Shown: positions 35,815-45,630, numbered from the stretch's first letter. The stretch: DNA of 64,000 nucleotides from Chitinophagaceae bacterium (GCA_016713965.1 JADJOC010000002.1:416001-480000); one strand, 5' to 3'. Numbers and translations: made by a program. Notes: generated from the sequence alone by a model not told the origin.

Positions 35815-36996
35815 TTATCTTAAATAACAAATATAATATTTTTTAACCTTGCCATGCAGGTTTTGGGTTATCAGGGCATTGTCCACTTGTGATATGTCTT
35901 TTACATCGCCATTTTTAAAAAGTATATTAATCTGCTCATTTTCAAAATTATAAGTGCTGCTGGTAGCTTCACCGGTAAATACAAGCCATTGTGCATCTTC
36001 CGGGGTTATTTTTAACCGCTGTGCTGTAATTTCAATTCTTTCATTTAATTCGGCTTCATTAACCGGGTGACCTGAATATTTTACTTTTAATAAATTCCTG
36101 TCGATAATACCTTTGCATAAGGTGGATAATACAATATCGGCATTTTTGCTCCATTCTTTAATGGCGCAAAGCACATCACAATCATCCAGTGTACAAAACT
36201 CTTCCAGTGTTACTTTTAAAACAGTATTATTTACAAATTTGTTTAAAGATGTGGCAGTAAATGCCTGGATAAATTTTGCCCTTTTAATAATACGTTGCAA
36301 CATTTGCTCTGCACATAAAACTGTTTTATGCAAATACACCTGCCAATACATCAGCCTGCGGGAGACTAAAAATTTTTCTATGGAATATATTCCCTTTTCT
36401 TCTACCATCAGCTCTCCATTATGCACCGTAAGCATTTTTAAAATCCTGTCATACCCGATAACTCCTTCACTAACACCAGTAAAAAAACTATCACGGGTCA
36501 GGTAGTCCATCCGGTCTACATCCAACTGTCCGCTGACCAGCTGGTGCAAAAAATATTTGGGATAATTATTAGTGAAAATATCCAGCGCTATTTGTAATTG
36601 CCCTTTGAACTGTTCATTAAGCGCTTTCATTATTAATAAAGAGATCTCTTCATGATGCATATTTTCAACCAGGATATTTTCTAAAGCATGGCTAAATGGG
36701 CCATGGCCGATATCGTGAAGGAGAATTGCAATTTTAGCTGCCTGCACTTCTTCCTTTGAAATGTCTATGCCCTTACATTTCAACTCATGCAATGCCATGC
36801 TCATTAAATGATAAGCACCTAAAGAATGATGCAGCCTTGTATGTACTGCTCCCGGGTACACCAGGTGCGCCATAGCCATTTGATGTATGCGCCTCAGGCG
36901 CTGATAATAAGGATGTGCAATTATTGCTGCAATGAGCTCATCATCGATAGTAATAAATCCATATACGGGATCGTTGATTATTTTCCTGAAAGGCAT
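35815..36996 (-). CDS. HD-domain phosphohydrolase
   Basis: The 393-residue protein has HTRLHHSLGAYHLM (about 52-65) and the HD motif HDIGHGPFSHALE (about 94-106), with SGQLDVDRMDYLTRD later, as in dGTPase/YdhJ-type HD proteins. It probably hydrolyses a nucleoside phosphate; the substrate is unknown. In Bacteroidota this gene often lies directly upstream of lpxD, as here. Confidence 0.9.
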   Translation of the reverse strand: MPFRKIINDPVYGFITIDDELIAAIIAHPYYQRLRRIHQMAMAHLVYPGAVHTRLHHSLGAYHLMSMALHELKCKGIDISKEEVQAAKIAILLHDIGHGPFSHALENILVENMHHEEISLLIMKALNEQFKGQLQIALDIFTNNYPKYFLHQLVSGQLDVDRMDYLTRDSFFTGVSEGVIGYDRILKMLTVHNGELMVEEKGIYSIEKFLVSRRLMYWQVYLHKTVLCAEQMLQRIIKRAKFIQAFTATSLNKFVNNTVLKVTLEEFCTLDDCDVLCAIKEWSKNADIVLSTLCKGIIDRNLLKVKYSGHPVNEAELNERIEITAQRLKITPEDAQWLVFTGEATSSTYNFENEQINILFKNGDVKDISQVDNALITQNLHGKVKKYYICYLR

Positions 36997-37353
36997 TATG
37001 TAGTAAGTATTATGATTGTGCCTGAAATTAAAGCTGTATTTGTTAAAAGATATACAAAGTGAAACAAAGCTACTAAGGTTATGCTGAAAAAATCAGATTT
37101 TAAGAAGTATATTGCCCGGGTAGCTGGTTTTGGCCTTAAAAATTATAATGAATTAAAAATGAAGAATTAAAAATTAGGAATTGTTTGTAGGCAAGAGATA
37201 AAACAGACATTCAATTATTCTAGCTCCGCAGGAGCGATATGTTTATAGCAAAACATAATTAAAGATGATTAACGGTATGCGGTATAAGTGAGTGACACAA
37301 CGATGATGCCACGAAGTACTATAACTGATAACAAAAAAAATTAAAAATACACA
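36997..37353. other. Gap between HD gene and porX with dispersed repeat
   Basis: A 29-codon plus ORF at 37081-37170 (M-L-K-K-S-D-F-K-K-Y-I-A-R-V-A-G-F) has no recognised family. The intergenic repeat copy b (GGTATGCGGTATAAGTGAGT then GACACAACGATGATGCCAC) occupies 37274-37312. Confidence 0.45.
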
Positions 37354-38904
37354 ATGGGAAATATACTTTGGGTGGATGATGAAATAGACAGCCTTACTTC
37401 GCAAATACTTTTTTTGGAAAACAAAGGGTATCATGTACAAACTAAAACCAACGGTTTTGATGCAGTGGAATTTGTAAAGGAAAATATTGTGGATGTGGTT
37501 TTGCTCGACGAAACCATGCCTGGTATCAGCGGCTTGCAAACCTTGCAGCAAATAAAAGAAATTAACAGCAACCTGCCTGTGGTGCTAATTACCAAAAATG
37601 AAGCGGAAAATTTAATGGATGAAGCTATAGGCAGCCAGATCAGCGATTACCTGATAAAGCCTGTAAACCCTAACCAGGTATGGCTTAGCCTAAAAAAGCT
37701 GATTGACAATAAAAGACTGGTGGCTGAAAAAACCACTTCTGCTTACCAGCAGCAATTCAGAAACTTGTTTATGGCGCTTAATAATAATCCTGACTACAAT
37801 GAATGGATGGAAATTTATAAAAAACTAGTGTACTGGGAACTGGAAATGCAAAAGAGCGACAGCCCTGAAATGCAGGAAGTTTTTCATACACAAAAAAGCG
37901 AAGCGAATACCGAGTTTTTTAAATTTATCTCTAAAAACTATGCCAGCTGGGTAAGCCCGAAAAGTACCGACGGGCCAATTATGAGCCATACACTGCTTAA
38001 ATATAAAGTATTTCCGCACCTGGAAAAAGGCACACCATTATTTTTTGTATTGATTGATAATTTAAGATTTGACCAATGGAAAACCGTACAACCCATTTTT
38101 GCAGAAAGTTTCCGGATACACGAAGAAGAAACTTTTTATTCCATATTGCCAACAGCTACACAATATGCCCGTAATGCAATTTTTTCCGGTTTACTTCCTG
38201 TTGATATAGAAAAACAATTTCCGGTACAATGGAAAAATGATGATGAAGACGGAGGAAAAAATTTATTTGAGGAAGAATTTTTCAAAGGCCAGTTAAAGCG
38301 TTTAGGAAAGAGTGATTTAAAGTATTCTTATACAAAAATTACTAATAATCATGACGGGCAGAAACTGGTGGATAATATACATAATATGATGCAAAATGAC
38401 ATCAACCTGATTGTATATAATTTTGTAGATATGCTAAGCCATGCCAGAACAGAAATGGAAGTGCTCAAAGAGCTGGCCAGTGATGAAACCAGCTACAGGA
38501 GCCTAACTCAAAGCTGGTTCGAGCATTCTCCCCTGCACCAGGCGCTGAAAAAAATTGCAGATAAAAAAGTAACCGTGATTGTAGGTACGGATCATGGCAG
38601 CGTAAGGGTAAAAAATCCGGTAAAAGTTATTGGAGACAAGCAAACCACAGCTAACCTGAGATATAAACATGGCCGCAATCTGAATTATGATACAAAAGAT
38701 GTTCTGGTTTTCAGGAATCCCACAGAAGCCGGGTTACCTGTGCCCAATGTAAATTCATCTTATATTTTTGGCAAGTCAGATACTTATTTGTGTTATCCTA
38801 ATAATTATAACCATTTTGTAAATTATTACCGCAATTCTTTTCAGCATGGGGGTGTAAGCCTCGAAGAAATGATAACACCAATTATACGGATGACAAATAA
38901 GTGA
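37354..38904 (+). CDS. porX: PorX, T9SS response regulator with PglZ domain
   Basis: Residues 1-120 are a receiver domain with acidic pair D8/D9, phosphoacceptor Asp52 in VLLDETMPG, and Lys102 in YLIKPVNP. Residues about 160-516 are an alkaline-phosphatase-like PglZ domain (LIDNLRFDQW; FVDMLSHARTEM; VGTDHGSVRV). This is the architecture of PorX, which with PorY controls type IX secretion genes. It fits with gldD/gldE and the T9SS-sorted proteins elsewhere in the window. Confidence 0.95.
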   Translation: MGNILWVDDEIDSLTSQILFLENKGYHVQTKTNGFDAVEFVKENIVDVVLLDETMPGISGLQTLQQIKEINSNLPVVLITKNEAENLMDEAIGSQISDYLIKPVNPNQVWLSLKKLIDNKRLVAEKTTSAYQQQFRNLFMALNNNPDYNEWMEIYKKLVYWELEMQKSDSPEMQEVFHTQKSEANTEFFKFISKNYASWVSPKSTDGPIMSHTLLKYKVFPHLEKGTPLFFVLIDNLRFDQWKTVQPIFAESFRIHEEETFYSILPTATQYARNAIFSGLLPVDIEKQFPVQWKNDDEDGGKNLFEEEFFKGQLKRLGKSDLKYSYTKITNNHDGQKLVDNIHNMMQNDINLIVYNFVDMLSHARTEMEVLKELASDETSYRSLTQSWFEHSPLHQALKKIADKKVTVIVGTDHGSVRVKNPVKVIGDKQTTANLRYKHGRNLNYDTKDVLVFRNPTEAGLPVPNVNSSYIFGKSDTYLCYPNNYNHFVNYYRNSFQHGGVSLEEMITPIIRMTNK

Positions 38905-38991
38905 GGAATGTGAGACGTGAAAAGTGAAAGATGAAAATACTATAAGTTTAACTCCCTTCTTTTTGAAGAAAGGCCGGGATGTTTTTTTGCA

Positions 38992-38999
38992 TAACTTTG
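38992..38999 (+). promoter_or_regulatory. -7 box (TAACTTTG)
   Basis: TAnnTTTG match 38 bp before the ATG at 39037. Confidence 0.5.
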
Positions 39000-39036
39000 C
39001 CCTCATTACACCTTTATCATTTTACTTCTCACAATA

Positions 39037-39300
39037 ATGAAATACACACAACATACATTAGACAAAATAGAAAAAATTGCTGAGGAAACAGGTTATGTGA
39101 TCAGGTATGAAAGAGGGAACTTCCAGAGTGGATATTGTATACTACAGGATAAAAAAGTGGTAGTGCTGAATAAGTTTTTACAAACTGAGGGAAGAATACA
39201 TACCATGATAGATTTACTGCCGCAACTGGAAATTAATTATGATGCGCTGACACTGGAAAGCCAGAAAATGTATGATGAATTAATAGTAATAAATAAGTAA
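39037..39300 (+). CDS. Conserved hypothetical protein, 87 residues
   Basis: A small soluble protein: MKYTQHTLDKIEKIAEETGY, then GNFQSGYCILQDKKVVVLNKFL and a mostly helical C-terminus. I recognise this kind of short protein downstream of porX in Bacteroidota genomes but know no function. It precedes an MBL-fold hydrolase gene by 50 bp. Confidence 0.75.
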   Translation: MKYTQHTLDKIEKIAEETGYVIRYERGNFQSGYCILQDKKVVVLNKFLQTEGRIHTMIDLLPQLEINYDALTLESQKMYDELIVINK

Positions 39301-39350
39301 GGCATTTAACTTTCTTATTCCTTATTTTACATTCCTTATTTCTTATTTTA

Positions 39351-40124
39351 ATGACCCCGCTCACCATAACTTTTTTAGGTACCGGTACCAGCAGTGGTAT
39401 ACCTATGATAGCATGCAACTGTGCAGTATGTACGTCTTCCAATAAAAAAGACAACCGCTTACGCAGCAGCATTCTGATACAAAGCCAACTTACCTCTTTT
39501 GTAATTGATACCACGCCGGATTTCAGGTACCAGATGCTCAGGGAAAGAATAACAAAATTAGATGCTGTCTTATATACCCATCCGCATAAGGATCATGTAG
39601 CCGGGCTAGATGATATAAGGGCATATAATTTTTTTCAGAATAAACCGGTGGATGTATATGCCAATTCACTAACTGAAGAAGCACTGAAAAGAGAATTCCC
39701 TTACATCTTTGCAGATAAAAAATATGAAGGCATTCCTTCCATTAACTTATTTACAATAGACAATACCCCTTTTTTTATTGGCGATATTCCTGTTTTGCCC
39801 ATTTTGGTTTGGCATCTTAAAATGCCTGTATATGGATTCAGGATAGGAAACTTTACTTATATAACTGATGCTAACAGGATTGATGATGTTGAAAAAGAAA
39901 AAATTACAGGAAGCGAAATACTGGTTTTAAATGCATTGCGGCATAAAAAACACATTTCACATTTTACCCTGGACGAAGCAGTAGCACTTTCTGATGAATT
40001 AAAAGTACCATCTGCCTATTTTACACACATCAGCCATCAGCTGGGCATGCATGAAGAAATAAATAAAACATTACCTGCAAATAAGCATTTAGCCTTTGAT
40101 GGATTACAGCTACATGTAAAATAA
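39351..40124 (+). CDS. PhnP/RNase Z-like MBL-fold hydrolase
   Basis: The 257-residue protein starts FLGTGTSSGIPMIACNCAVC, with cysteines in the PhnP-type insertion, then the metal motif THPHKDHVAGLDD near 77-89, and later ITDANRI and THISHQLGMHEE. Members hydrolyse cyclic phosphodiesters or related esters; the substrate is not deducible. Two TACCAC/GTGGTA hairpins follow. Confidence 0.88.
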   Translation: MTPLTITFLGTGTSSGIPMIACNCAVCTSSNKKDNRLRSSILIQSQLTSFVIDTTPDFRYQMLRERITKLDAVLYTHPHKDHVAGLDDIRAYNFFQNKPVDVYANSLTEEALKREFPYIFADKKYEGIPSINLFTIDNTPFFIGDIPVLPILVWHLKMPVYGFRIGNFTYITDANRIDDVEKEKITGSEILVLNALRHKKHISHFTLDEAVALSDELKVPSAYFTHISHQLGMHEEINKTLPANKHLAFDGLQLHVK

Positions 40125-40125
40125 T

Positions 40126-40250
40126 TACCACTTTGTGGTATTTCCCATTTGCGGTTGGTGGGGACACCGGCCACTTTTTACTATATGAAAATCTTATAAA
40201 TCAAATTTTAAACAGACTCTTACAAAAATTACCACTTTGTGGTATTTTTT
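40126..40250 (+). repeat. Two TACCAC-TTT-GTGGTA hairpins
   Basis: Identical 15-bp palindromes at 40126-40140 and 40230-40244; the second is followed by six Ts (terminator-like). A variant (TACCAC-TTC-GGGGTA) lies at 51108. GTGGGGACAC between them also occurs at 58971. Confidence 0.65.
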
Positions 40251-40299
40251 GTAACAGCGCAATTCCCTAATTTAGCGTTTCTAACCAACACCACCAATA

Positions 40300-41241
40300 A
40301 TGAAGGAATTTATTGCTTCATACCTTGCTTTTACAAAAAAAGAACGCACTGGCATTATCACCTTATTGCTAATCATTTTTGCGCTTATACTAACGCCATT
40401 TACCTACTCATTTTTTATACCGCAACCCAATATTGACAGCCGGCAATTTGAAAAAGAAATTGCAGCAATTAAAATTAAAACAGCTGGTTCGGATCAAACA
40501 TATGCAAAAAAAGAATTTGATGAAAATGAATATTCAAATCATTACGTACCTTATCAAAAAAATTACTCGCCAACATTTACAGGTCAACTATTCACTTTTG
40601 ATCCCAATACGTTATCTCCGGAAGGATGGAAAAAGCTTGGCCTAAAAGAAAAAACTATTCAAACCATACAAAAATATTTATCAAAAGGCGGCAAATTTTA
40701 TAAACCGGAAGATATTAGTAAAATATGGGGCTTACAGCCTAGTGAGGCAGAACGTTTACAGCCTTATATTGAAATACAACAAAAAGAAACAGTAAATTTT
40801 GAAAATAAAAAATTTGAAAAGACTGTTTATACACCCCCAATAATTGACATTAACCAGGCAGATACAAGTACTTTAATCGCATTGCCCGGAATTGGCAGCA
40901 AGTTGGCGCAACGCATTATCACATTCCGGGAAAAATTGGGAGGTTTTTATAAACCTGAACAAGTCGCAGAAACCTTTGGCCTGCCCGATTCTATCTATCA
41001 GAAAATAAAAACAAGAGTTACTATAAATAACACCGCAATAAGGCAGATAAATATAAATACGGCCACTATAGATGAATTAAAAATACACCCATACATCAGG
41101 TATAATATCGGGAACCTCATCATTCAATACCGGAACCAACATGGCAATTTTAATACCATAGAAGATATTAAAAAAATTATGCTTATTGATGAAGGCACTT
41201 ATAATAAAATTCACCGCTACCTTAAAGTAAGCAGCAACTAA
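40300..41241 (+). CDS. ComEA-like helix-hairpin-helix protein
   Basis: The 313-residue protein has an N-terminal membrane anchor (about 16-40) and three helix-hairpin-helix repeats: KKLGLKEKTIQTIQKYL, INQADTSTLIALPGIGSKLAQRII (near 185-208) and ININTATIDELKIHPYIRYNIG. ComEA-type proteins bind DNA non-specifically at the cell surface or periplasm, in competence or repair. No competence operon is adjacent. Confidence 0.87.
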   Translation: MKEFIASYLAFTKKERTGIITLLLIIFALILTPFTYSFFIPQPNIDSRQFEKEIAAIKIKTAGSDQTYAKKEFDENEYSNHYVPYQKNYSPTFTGQLFTFDPNTLSPEGWKKLGLKEKTIQTIQKYLSKGGKFYKPEDISKIWGLQPSEAERLQPYIEIQQKETVNFENKKFEKTVYTPPIIDINQADTSTLIALPGIGSKLAQRIITFREKLGGFYKPEQVAETFGLPDSIYQKIKTRVTINNTAIRQININTATIDELKIHPYIRYNIGNLIIQYRNQHGNFNTIEDIKKIMLIDEGTYNKIHRYLKVSSN

Positions 41242-41348
41242 TGTAAACCCTACTCCTGCTCACAATCTCTTATTATTGGCTTTTCCTGTAAAGTAATACA
41301 GGTAAATACTTAATTAATCTCATTAAATAAGGGGAAATACTGCTTTCA

Positions 41349-41395
41349 TTAAGTAAAAATACTGTTTAATTAAGTGAAAATGCCCATTTGTTAAG
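41349..41395 (+). promoter_or_regulatory. Three direct-repeat boxes at 21-bp spacing
   Basis: TTAAG cores at 41349, 41370 and 41391 in TTAAG-T-(A/G)-A contexts, same arrangement as 13738-13805; a TTAAA at 41323 is off-phase (26 bp). They lie about 120 bp before the ATG at 41515. Confidence 0.6.
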
Positions 41396-41442
41396 TAACC
41401 TGATATTCGAAATATTTACTATATATTTTGTGCTTAGAAAAA

Positions 41443-41476
41443 ATGCGAAAGCCGAAAAGCATATCAAAGAGTAGGC
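41443..41476 (+). promoter_or_regulatory. Pseudoknot-like leader element, copy 4
   Basis: ATGC (41443-41446) pairs with GCAT (41459-41462); GCC (41451-41453) pairs with GGC (41474-41476); linker GAAAA and tail AAAGAGTA conserved. A TATATTTTG promoter-like box ends at 41430, so the transcript would begin almost at the element. It ends 38 bp before the ATG at 41515. Confidence 0.7.
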
Positions 41477-41514
41477 ACAACATCAACTCCTTAATCAAAG
41501 AAAACATTACTCAA

Positions 41515-41661
41515 ATGAAAAAGTCACTAACACTAAAAAGCTTTACTATACACCTTATGATAGCACTATTTGTAATGGTTGTAGTATCTTCCTGCTCTAA
41601 CTCAAGACATGCTTATGGCAATAAATGTATGTCGAGCAAATTTGTCGGATATAATAGATAA
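41515..41661 (+). CDS. Small lipoprotein, 48 residues
   Basis: The frame is open from 41428 but the ATG at 41515 starts a good signal peptide (KKSLTLKSFTIHLMIALFV) with lipobox VVSSC at about 27-31; the mature part is only about 18 residues (NSRHAYGNKCMSSKFVGYN). It shares the 21-bp boxes and leader element with the GG peptides. Function unknown. Confidence 0.68.
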   Translation: MKKSLTLKSFTIHLMIALFVMVVVSSCSNSRHAYGNKCMSSKFVGYNR

Positions 41662-41788
41662 TAAGCTGTAAAACAATTATAAGAATTGTAAATAAGTTAA
41701 AAATTATTGCTAAAGACCAACTAAAACTGTTTTGCAATTGATTTAAGAAATTCAACTTACAGTTGGTATAATTCCCTTTAAAATATAG

Positions 41789-41796
41789 TAGTTTTG
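41789..41796 (+). promoter_or_regulatory. -7 box (TAGTTTTG) for acyl-CoA dehydrogenase gene
   Basis: TAnnTTTG match 18 bp before the ATG at 41814. Confidence 0.6.
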
Positions 41797-41813
41797 CCGC
41801 TTAATAATTCAAT

Positions 41814-42953
41814 ATGAACTTTACAACAAATGAATTAACCAAGCAGGTGGCACAAACAGCGAGGGACTTTGCCAATCAACATATCAAGCCACATGTAATG
41901 GAGTGGGATGAAACCCAGGAATTTCCTGTACATATCTTTAAAGAATTAGGGAAGCTCGGCATGATGGGTGTATTGGTTCCCGAACAATATGGTGGCACAG
42001 GTTTAGGATATTTTGAATATAATGTAATCATCCAGGAAATTTCTAAAGTTTGTGGATCAATAGGATTAGCCCGTGCAGCACACAACTCATTGTGCACCGG
42101 CCATATTTTGGCTTTTGGAAAGGAAGAACAAAAGAAAAAATACCTGCCAAAATTAGCTACAGCTGAGCATATCGGGGCATGGGGACTTACAGAACCCAAT
42201 ACGGGCAGCGATGCCGGCAATATGAAAACCACTGCTGTAAAAGATGGGGACGACTGGATTGTCAACGGCACCAAATGCTGGATAACACACGGTAAAAGTG
42301 GAGATGTGGCAGTAGTAATTTGCCGTACCGGCGAGCCAAGATCAAAAGATAATGCCACTGCATTTATAATAGAAAAAGGAACAGCAGGTTTTAGCGGCGG
42401 AAAAAAAGAAAATAAGCTCGGCATGCGTGCCAGCGAAACTGCAGAAATGATTTTTGATAACTGCCACATTCCCGACAGCAACCGCCTGGGAAAAGTTGGC
42501 GAAGGATTTAAACAAAGCATGAAAGTTTTGGATGGCGGAAGAATTTCAATTGCTGCATTAAGCCTCGGCATTGCCCGTGGCGCCTACGAAGCAGCCATAA
42601 AATACTCTAAAGAAAGATACCAGTTTGACCAGCCGATTGCGAATTTTCAGGGCATTAGCTTTAAGTTAGCAGATATGGCTACAGAAATAGAAGCTGCTGA
42701 ATTATTGATCGACCAAGCCTGTGATTTAAAAATGAAGGGGTTACCCATGACCAAAGAATCAGCCATGGCAAAATATTTTGCCAGCGAGGTAGCCGTAAAA
42801 GCCAGCAATGAAGCTGTACAGATATTTGGTGGCTATGGCTATACCAAAGATTTTCCGGTAGAGAAATTCTACCGCGATAGCAAGCTTTGCACTATTGGCG
42901 AAGGCACCAGCGAAATACAAAAACTGGTAATAAGCCGTGAAGTGCTGAAATAA
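41814..42953 (+). CDS. Acyl-CoA dehydrogenase
   Basis: The 379-residue protein has the ACAD signatures: WGLTEPNTGSDAGNMKTTAV near 121-140, GRISIAALSLGIARGAYEAA (about 236), the QIFGGYGYTKDFPVEKFYRD motif and the C-terminal IGEGTSEIQKLVISREVL containing the catalytic Glu. It is an FAD-dependent enzyme of beta-oxidation or short/branched-chain catabolism. Electron acceptor ETF genes are not present here. A strong terminator follows. Confidence 0.95.
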   Translation: MNFTTNELTKQVAQTARDFANQHIKPHVMEWDETQEFPVHIFKELGKLGMMGVLVPEQYGGTGLGYFEYNVIIQEISKVCGSIGLARAAHNSLCTGHILAFGKEEQKKKYLPKLATAEHIGAWGLTEPNTGSDAGNMKTTAVKDGDDWIVNGTKCWITHGKSGDVAVVICRTGEPRSKDNATAFIIEKGTAGFSGGKKENKLGMRASETAEMIFDNCHIPDSNRLGKVGEGFKQSMKVLDGGRISIAALSLGIARGAYEAAIKYSKERYQFDQPIANFQGISFKLADMATEIEAAELLIDQACDLKMKGLPMTKESAMAKYFASEVAVKASNEAVQIFGGYGYTKDFPVEKFYRDSKLCTIGEGTSEIQKLVISREVLK

Positions 42954-42977
42954 TAATTAACATCGAAAATATATTAT

Positions 42978-43008
42978 AATCCATTTTAAGTCAAGCTTAA
43001 AATGGATT
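42978..43008 (+). terminator. Terminator after acyl-CoA dehydrogenase
   Basis: A perfect 13-bp stem (AATCCATTTTAAG / CTTAAAATGGATT) with a five-base loop and T-tract, 25 bp after the stop. Confidence 0.9.
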
Positions 43009-43192
43009 TTTGTTACTAGCATTTGGGCCATGATTGAGCATTTGTGGCGCTGTGCCCCGCCAACGGTGGGGCGCTCCATTCATCTATGTGCTACAATTAA
43101 GCTTTTATTAAAATATTTTTAAATCAGTATTAAATAACACTTTAGCTGCGGATACTAATCCAGCTATACAAAAATTTGGAAATTTAAAATAT

Positions 43193-43214
43193 TATTTAGA
43201 CATTTGTCTAAATA
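43193..43214 (+). promoter_or_regulatory. Palindromic operator upstream of sdpR-like gene
   Basis: TATTTAGACA-TT-TGTCTAAATA is a perfect 22-bp palindrome (10-bp arms) ending 8 bp before the ATG at 43223, where an autorepressing ArsR-type dimer would bind. Confidence 0.8.
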
Positions 43215-43222
43215 TCTAAGTA

Positions 43223-43492
43223 ATGCAATTGAGCTTAGCATTCAAAGCTTTAAACGATAATACAAGAAGGGAAATTTTGCAGCTACTGCGAAAAAAAGAT
43301 TTAACTGCCGGTGAAATTGTAGAAAAATTTAATATTTCCGGTCCAAGTATATCCCATCATCTTGAAATTTTAAAACGTGCAGGGTTAATTGAAAGTGAAA
43401 AACAAGGCCAGTTTATTATGTATAGTTTAAACATGACTGTGCTGGATGACATTATGAAATGGATGCTTCAATTTAACAAAAAGACAAAATAA
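43223..43492 (+). CDS. SdpR-like ArsR-family autorepressor
   Basis: The 89-residue winged-helix protein (LAFKALNDNTRREILQLLRKK; EIVEKFNISGPSISHHLEILKRAGLI; GQFIMYSLNM) matches the autorepressor SdpR family. It lies 10 bp before an SdpI-type gene and just after a perfect palindrome, so it probably represses the pair. No metal-binding cysteines. Confidence 0.9.
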   Translation: MQLSLAFKALNDNTRREILQLLRKKDLTAGEIVEKFNISGPSISHHLEILKRAGLIESEKQGQFIMYSLNMTVLDDIMKWMLQFNKKTK

Positions 43493-43502
43493 TAATTTAT
43501 TT

Positions 43503-44198
43503 ATGAAAAAATTTAAAATGCTTTTTTTGCAATTATTGATAGGATTGATTCCCATTATTTACACAGTAAGTATATGGCCTGATATACCTGAAAGCGTACC
43601 CATACATTATAATATGAATTTTATAGCAGATAAATTCGGCACTAAATCTGAAATAATAATTATCCAAATATCTATGCTTGTTATTTCATTTATCATGTCG
43701 CTATTGCTTATTAATTTACATAAACTTGATCCTAAGCGCCGTTACTCACAAACAAACACATCCATGATTAAAATATCCTGGACAGTAATTGCTTTTATTA
43801 CGCTTATCTCAATATGTATTATTTATAAAACGGCAAATTATACCAAAGCAAATAACATTACTTCTGATAAATATTTAATTGCTTTCATTTGCCTTTTACT
43901 TGTTTTTTTTGGCAATTTTATAAATAATATTAAACAAAATTATTTTGTTGGCATACGAACTCCATGGAATTTAAAAGATGAAAGTAACTGGAGAAAAACA
44001 CATTACTTAGGGTCGAAAATTTGGTTTTTCGGAGGTTTGATAATGTTTATACTAGTACTAATCTTACCCCGGTCTGCTTCACTCTATGTAGTCATAGCCG
44101 GATTAATTCCGTTATGTACAATTCCATTTTGGTATTCATATCATTTATATAATCAGAAAAAAATACATAAACCTATTAATCATTTTTTAATAATCTAA
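43503..44198 (+). CDS. SdpI/DUF1648 membrane protein
   Basis: The 231-residue protein has the DUF1648 N-terminus (WPDIPESVPIHYNMNFIADKFG, residues about 25-46) and the SdpI motif KQNYFVGIRTPWNLKDESNWRKTHYLG in the second half, with about six membrane segments. In Bacillus SdpI gives immunity to the SdpC toxin and inactivates SdpR. No SdpC-like toxin is visible here, so the role may be defence against foreign toxins or envelope stress. Confidence 0.9.
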   Translation: MKKFKMLFLQLLIGLIPIIYTVSIWPDIPESVPIHYNMNFIADKFGTKSEIIIIQISMLVISFIMSLLLINLHKLDPKRRYSQTNTSMIKISWTVIAFITLISICIIYKTANYTKANNITSDKYLIAFICLLLVFFGNFINNIKQNYFVGIRTPWNLKDESNWRKTHYLGSKIWFFGGLIMFILVLILPRSASLYVVIAGLIPLCTIPFWYSYHLYNQKKIHKPINHFLII

Positions 44199-44219
44199 AG
44201 TATTTTTAAATATACAATT

Positions 44220-45630
44220 ATGAAATCAGCAACACTTATTTTACTCTTAATAATAACCACACTATCCTCAAAAGCACAAGATATTACCGGACAATGGAAA
44301 GGCGTATTACAAGTGCAAGGCATGGAATTGAAAATATTATTTAATATTACAAAAACAGATACAGGCTATACCTCCACCATGGACAGCCCCGACCAGGGAG
44401 TAAAAGGCATACCCGTTACCGTGACCAATTTTAAAAGTCCTATATTAAACCTTGAAATAAAAAATGCCGGCATCAAATATACCGGCGAATTAAATAAAGA
44501 AAATATTATTACCGGAAATTTCAACCAGGCAGGTCAAACATTCCCGGTGAACTTAACCAGGCAGGAAACAATATCTGAAACAAATACCCGTCCACAGGAG
44601 CCTACAAAACCTTACCCATATTATGCCGAAGATGTTAGCTTCACTAATAATACAAATAACATTACATTGGCAGGAACATTAACCCTGCCCAATAAAGAAG
44701 GGAATTTCCCTGCGGTAGTTTTAATTTCCGGTAGCGGGCCGCAAAACCGTGATGAAGAAATTTTAGGCCACAAACCTTTTTTGGTTTTAGCTGATCACTT
44801 AACAAAAAACGGCATCGCCGTCCTAAGGTTTGATGATAGAGGTACAGGTAAGTCATTAGGAGTATTTAAGACGGCCACTACAGCAGATTTTGCATTAGAT
44901 GTAGAAGCTGCCGTACAATATTTACAATCAAGAAAAGAAATCAATACAAAAAAAATAGGCTTAATTGGCCACAGCGAAGGAGGAATAATTGCACCGATGG
45001 TCGCAGCGAGATCTGGCAAGGTTGGGTATGTTTCAAATGTCAGTTTTATAGTTTTACTAGCCGGAACGGGCATTCCCGGGGATCAGTTGTTATTGCTCCA
45101 GCAGCAATTAATAGGCAAAGCCTCAGGCATGAGCGAAGCCGATCTGGCAGAATCAAAAAAACAAAACAAAGCTGCTTTCGACATAGTTGTTAAAGCAACT
45201 GATACAGCTGGTTTAAATAAAAACCTTACAGCATACATCAAACAAGTATACAATACGTTGCCGGTGGCAAAAGACCGTCAAATGAAGCTGCATTTGTTAG
45301 CCAGCAAATAGGGCAACTTACCAACCCATGGATACAGTTTTTTTAAAATACAATCCTGCACCAACACTTCAACACGTACAATGCCCGGTTTTAGCATTAA
45401 ACGGCTCAAACGATTTGCAAGTGCCGGCATCAGTTAATTTAGCGGCAATAAAAAAAGCTTTGGAAAAAGGTGGTAATAAAAATATTACTGTAAAAGAACT
45501 GCCTGCCCTCAACCATCTTTTCCAGGAAAGCACTACCGGGTCGCCATCAGAATATGGAAAAATTGAACAAACTATTTCCCCGGTTGCATTAAATGAAATA
45601 TCTAAGTGGATAAAAGAGCAAGTAAAATAA
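44220..45630 (+). CDS. Exported alpha/beta hydrolase (two frameshifts)
   Basis: A signal peptide (1-19, ending SKAQ) precedes a small N-terminal domain (DITGQWKGVLQV) and an alpha/beta hydrolase with oxyanion-hole stretch LISGSGPQNRDEE, RFDDRGTGKS and the nucleophile GHSEGG near 249-254. The frame breaks at the A run 45269-45272 and the seven-T run 45338-45344; adding one base to each restores R-P-S-N-E-A-A-F-V and Q-F-F-L-K-Y-N. The C-terminal part has the Asp and His (NGSNDLQVP; ALNHLFQ). About 470 residues; substrate unknown, probably an ester. Confidence 0.87.

Noticed and set aside
41876..42571. 231-codon minus ORF inside the acyl-CoA dehydrogenase gene
   Set aside because: Opposite strand of a well-supported enzyme gene; no family features.
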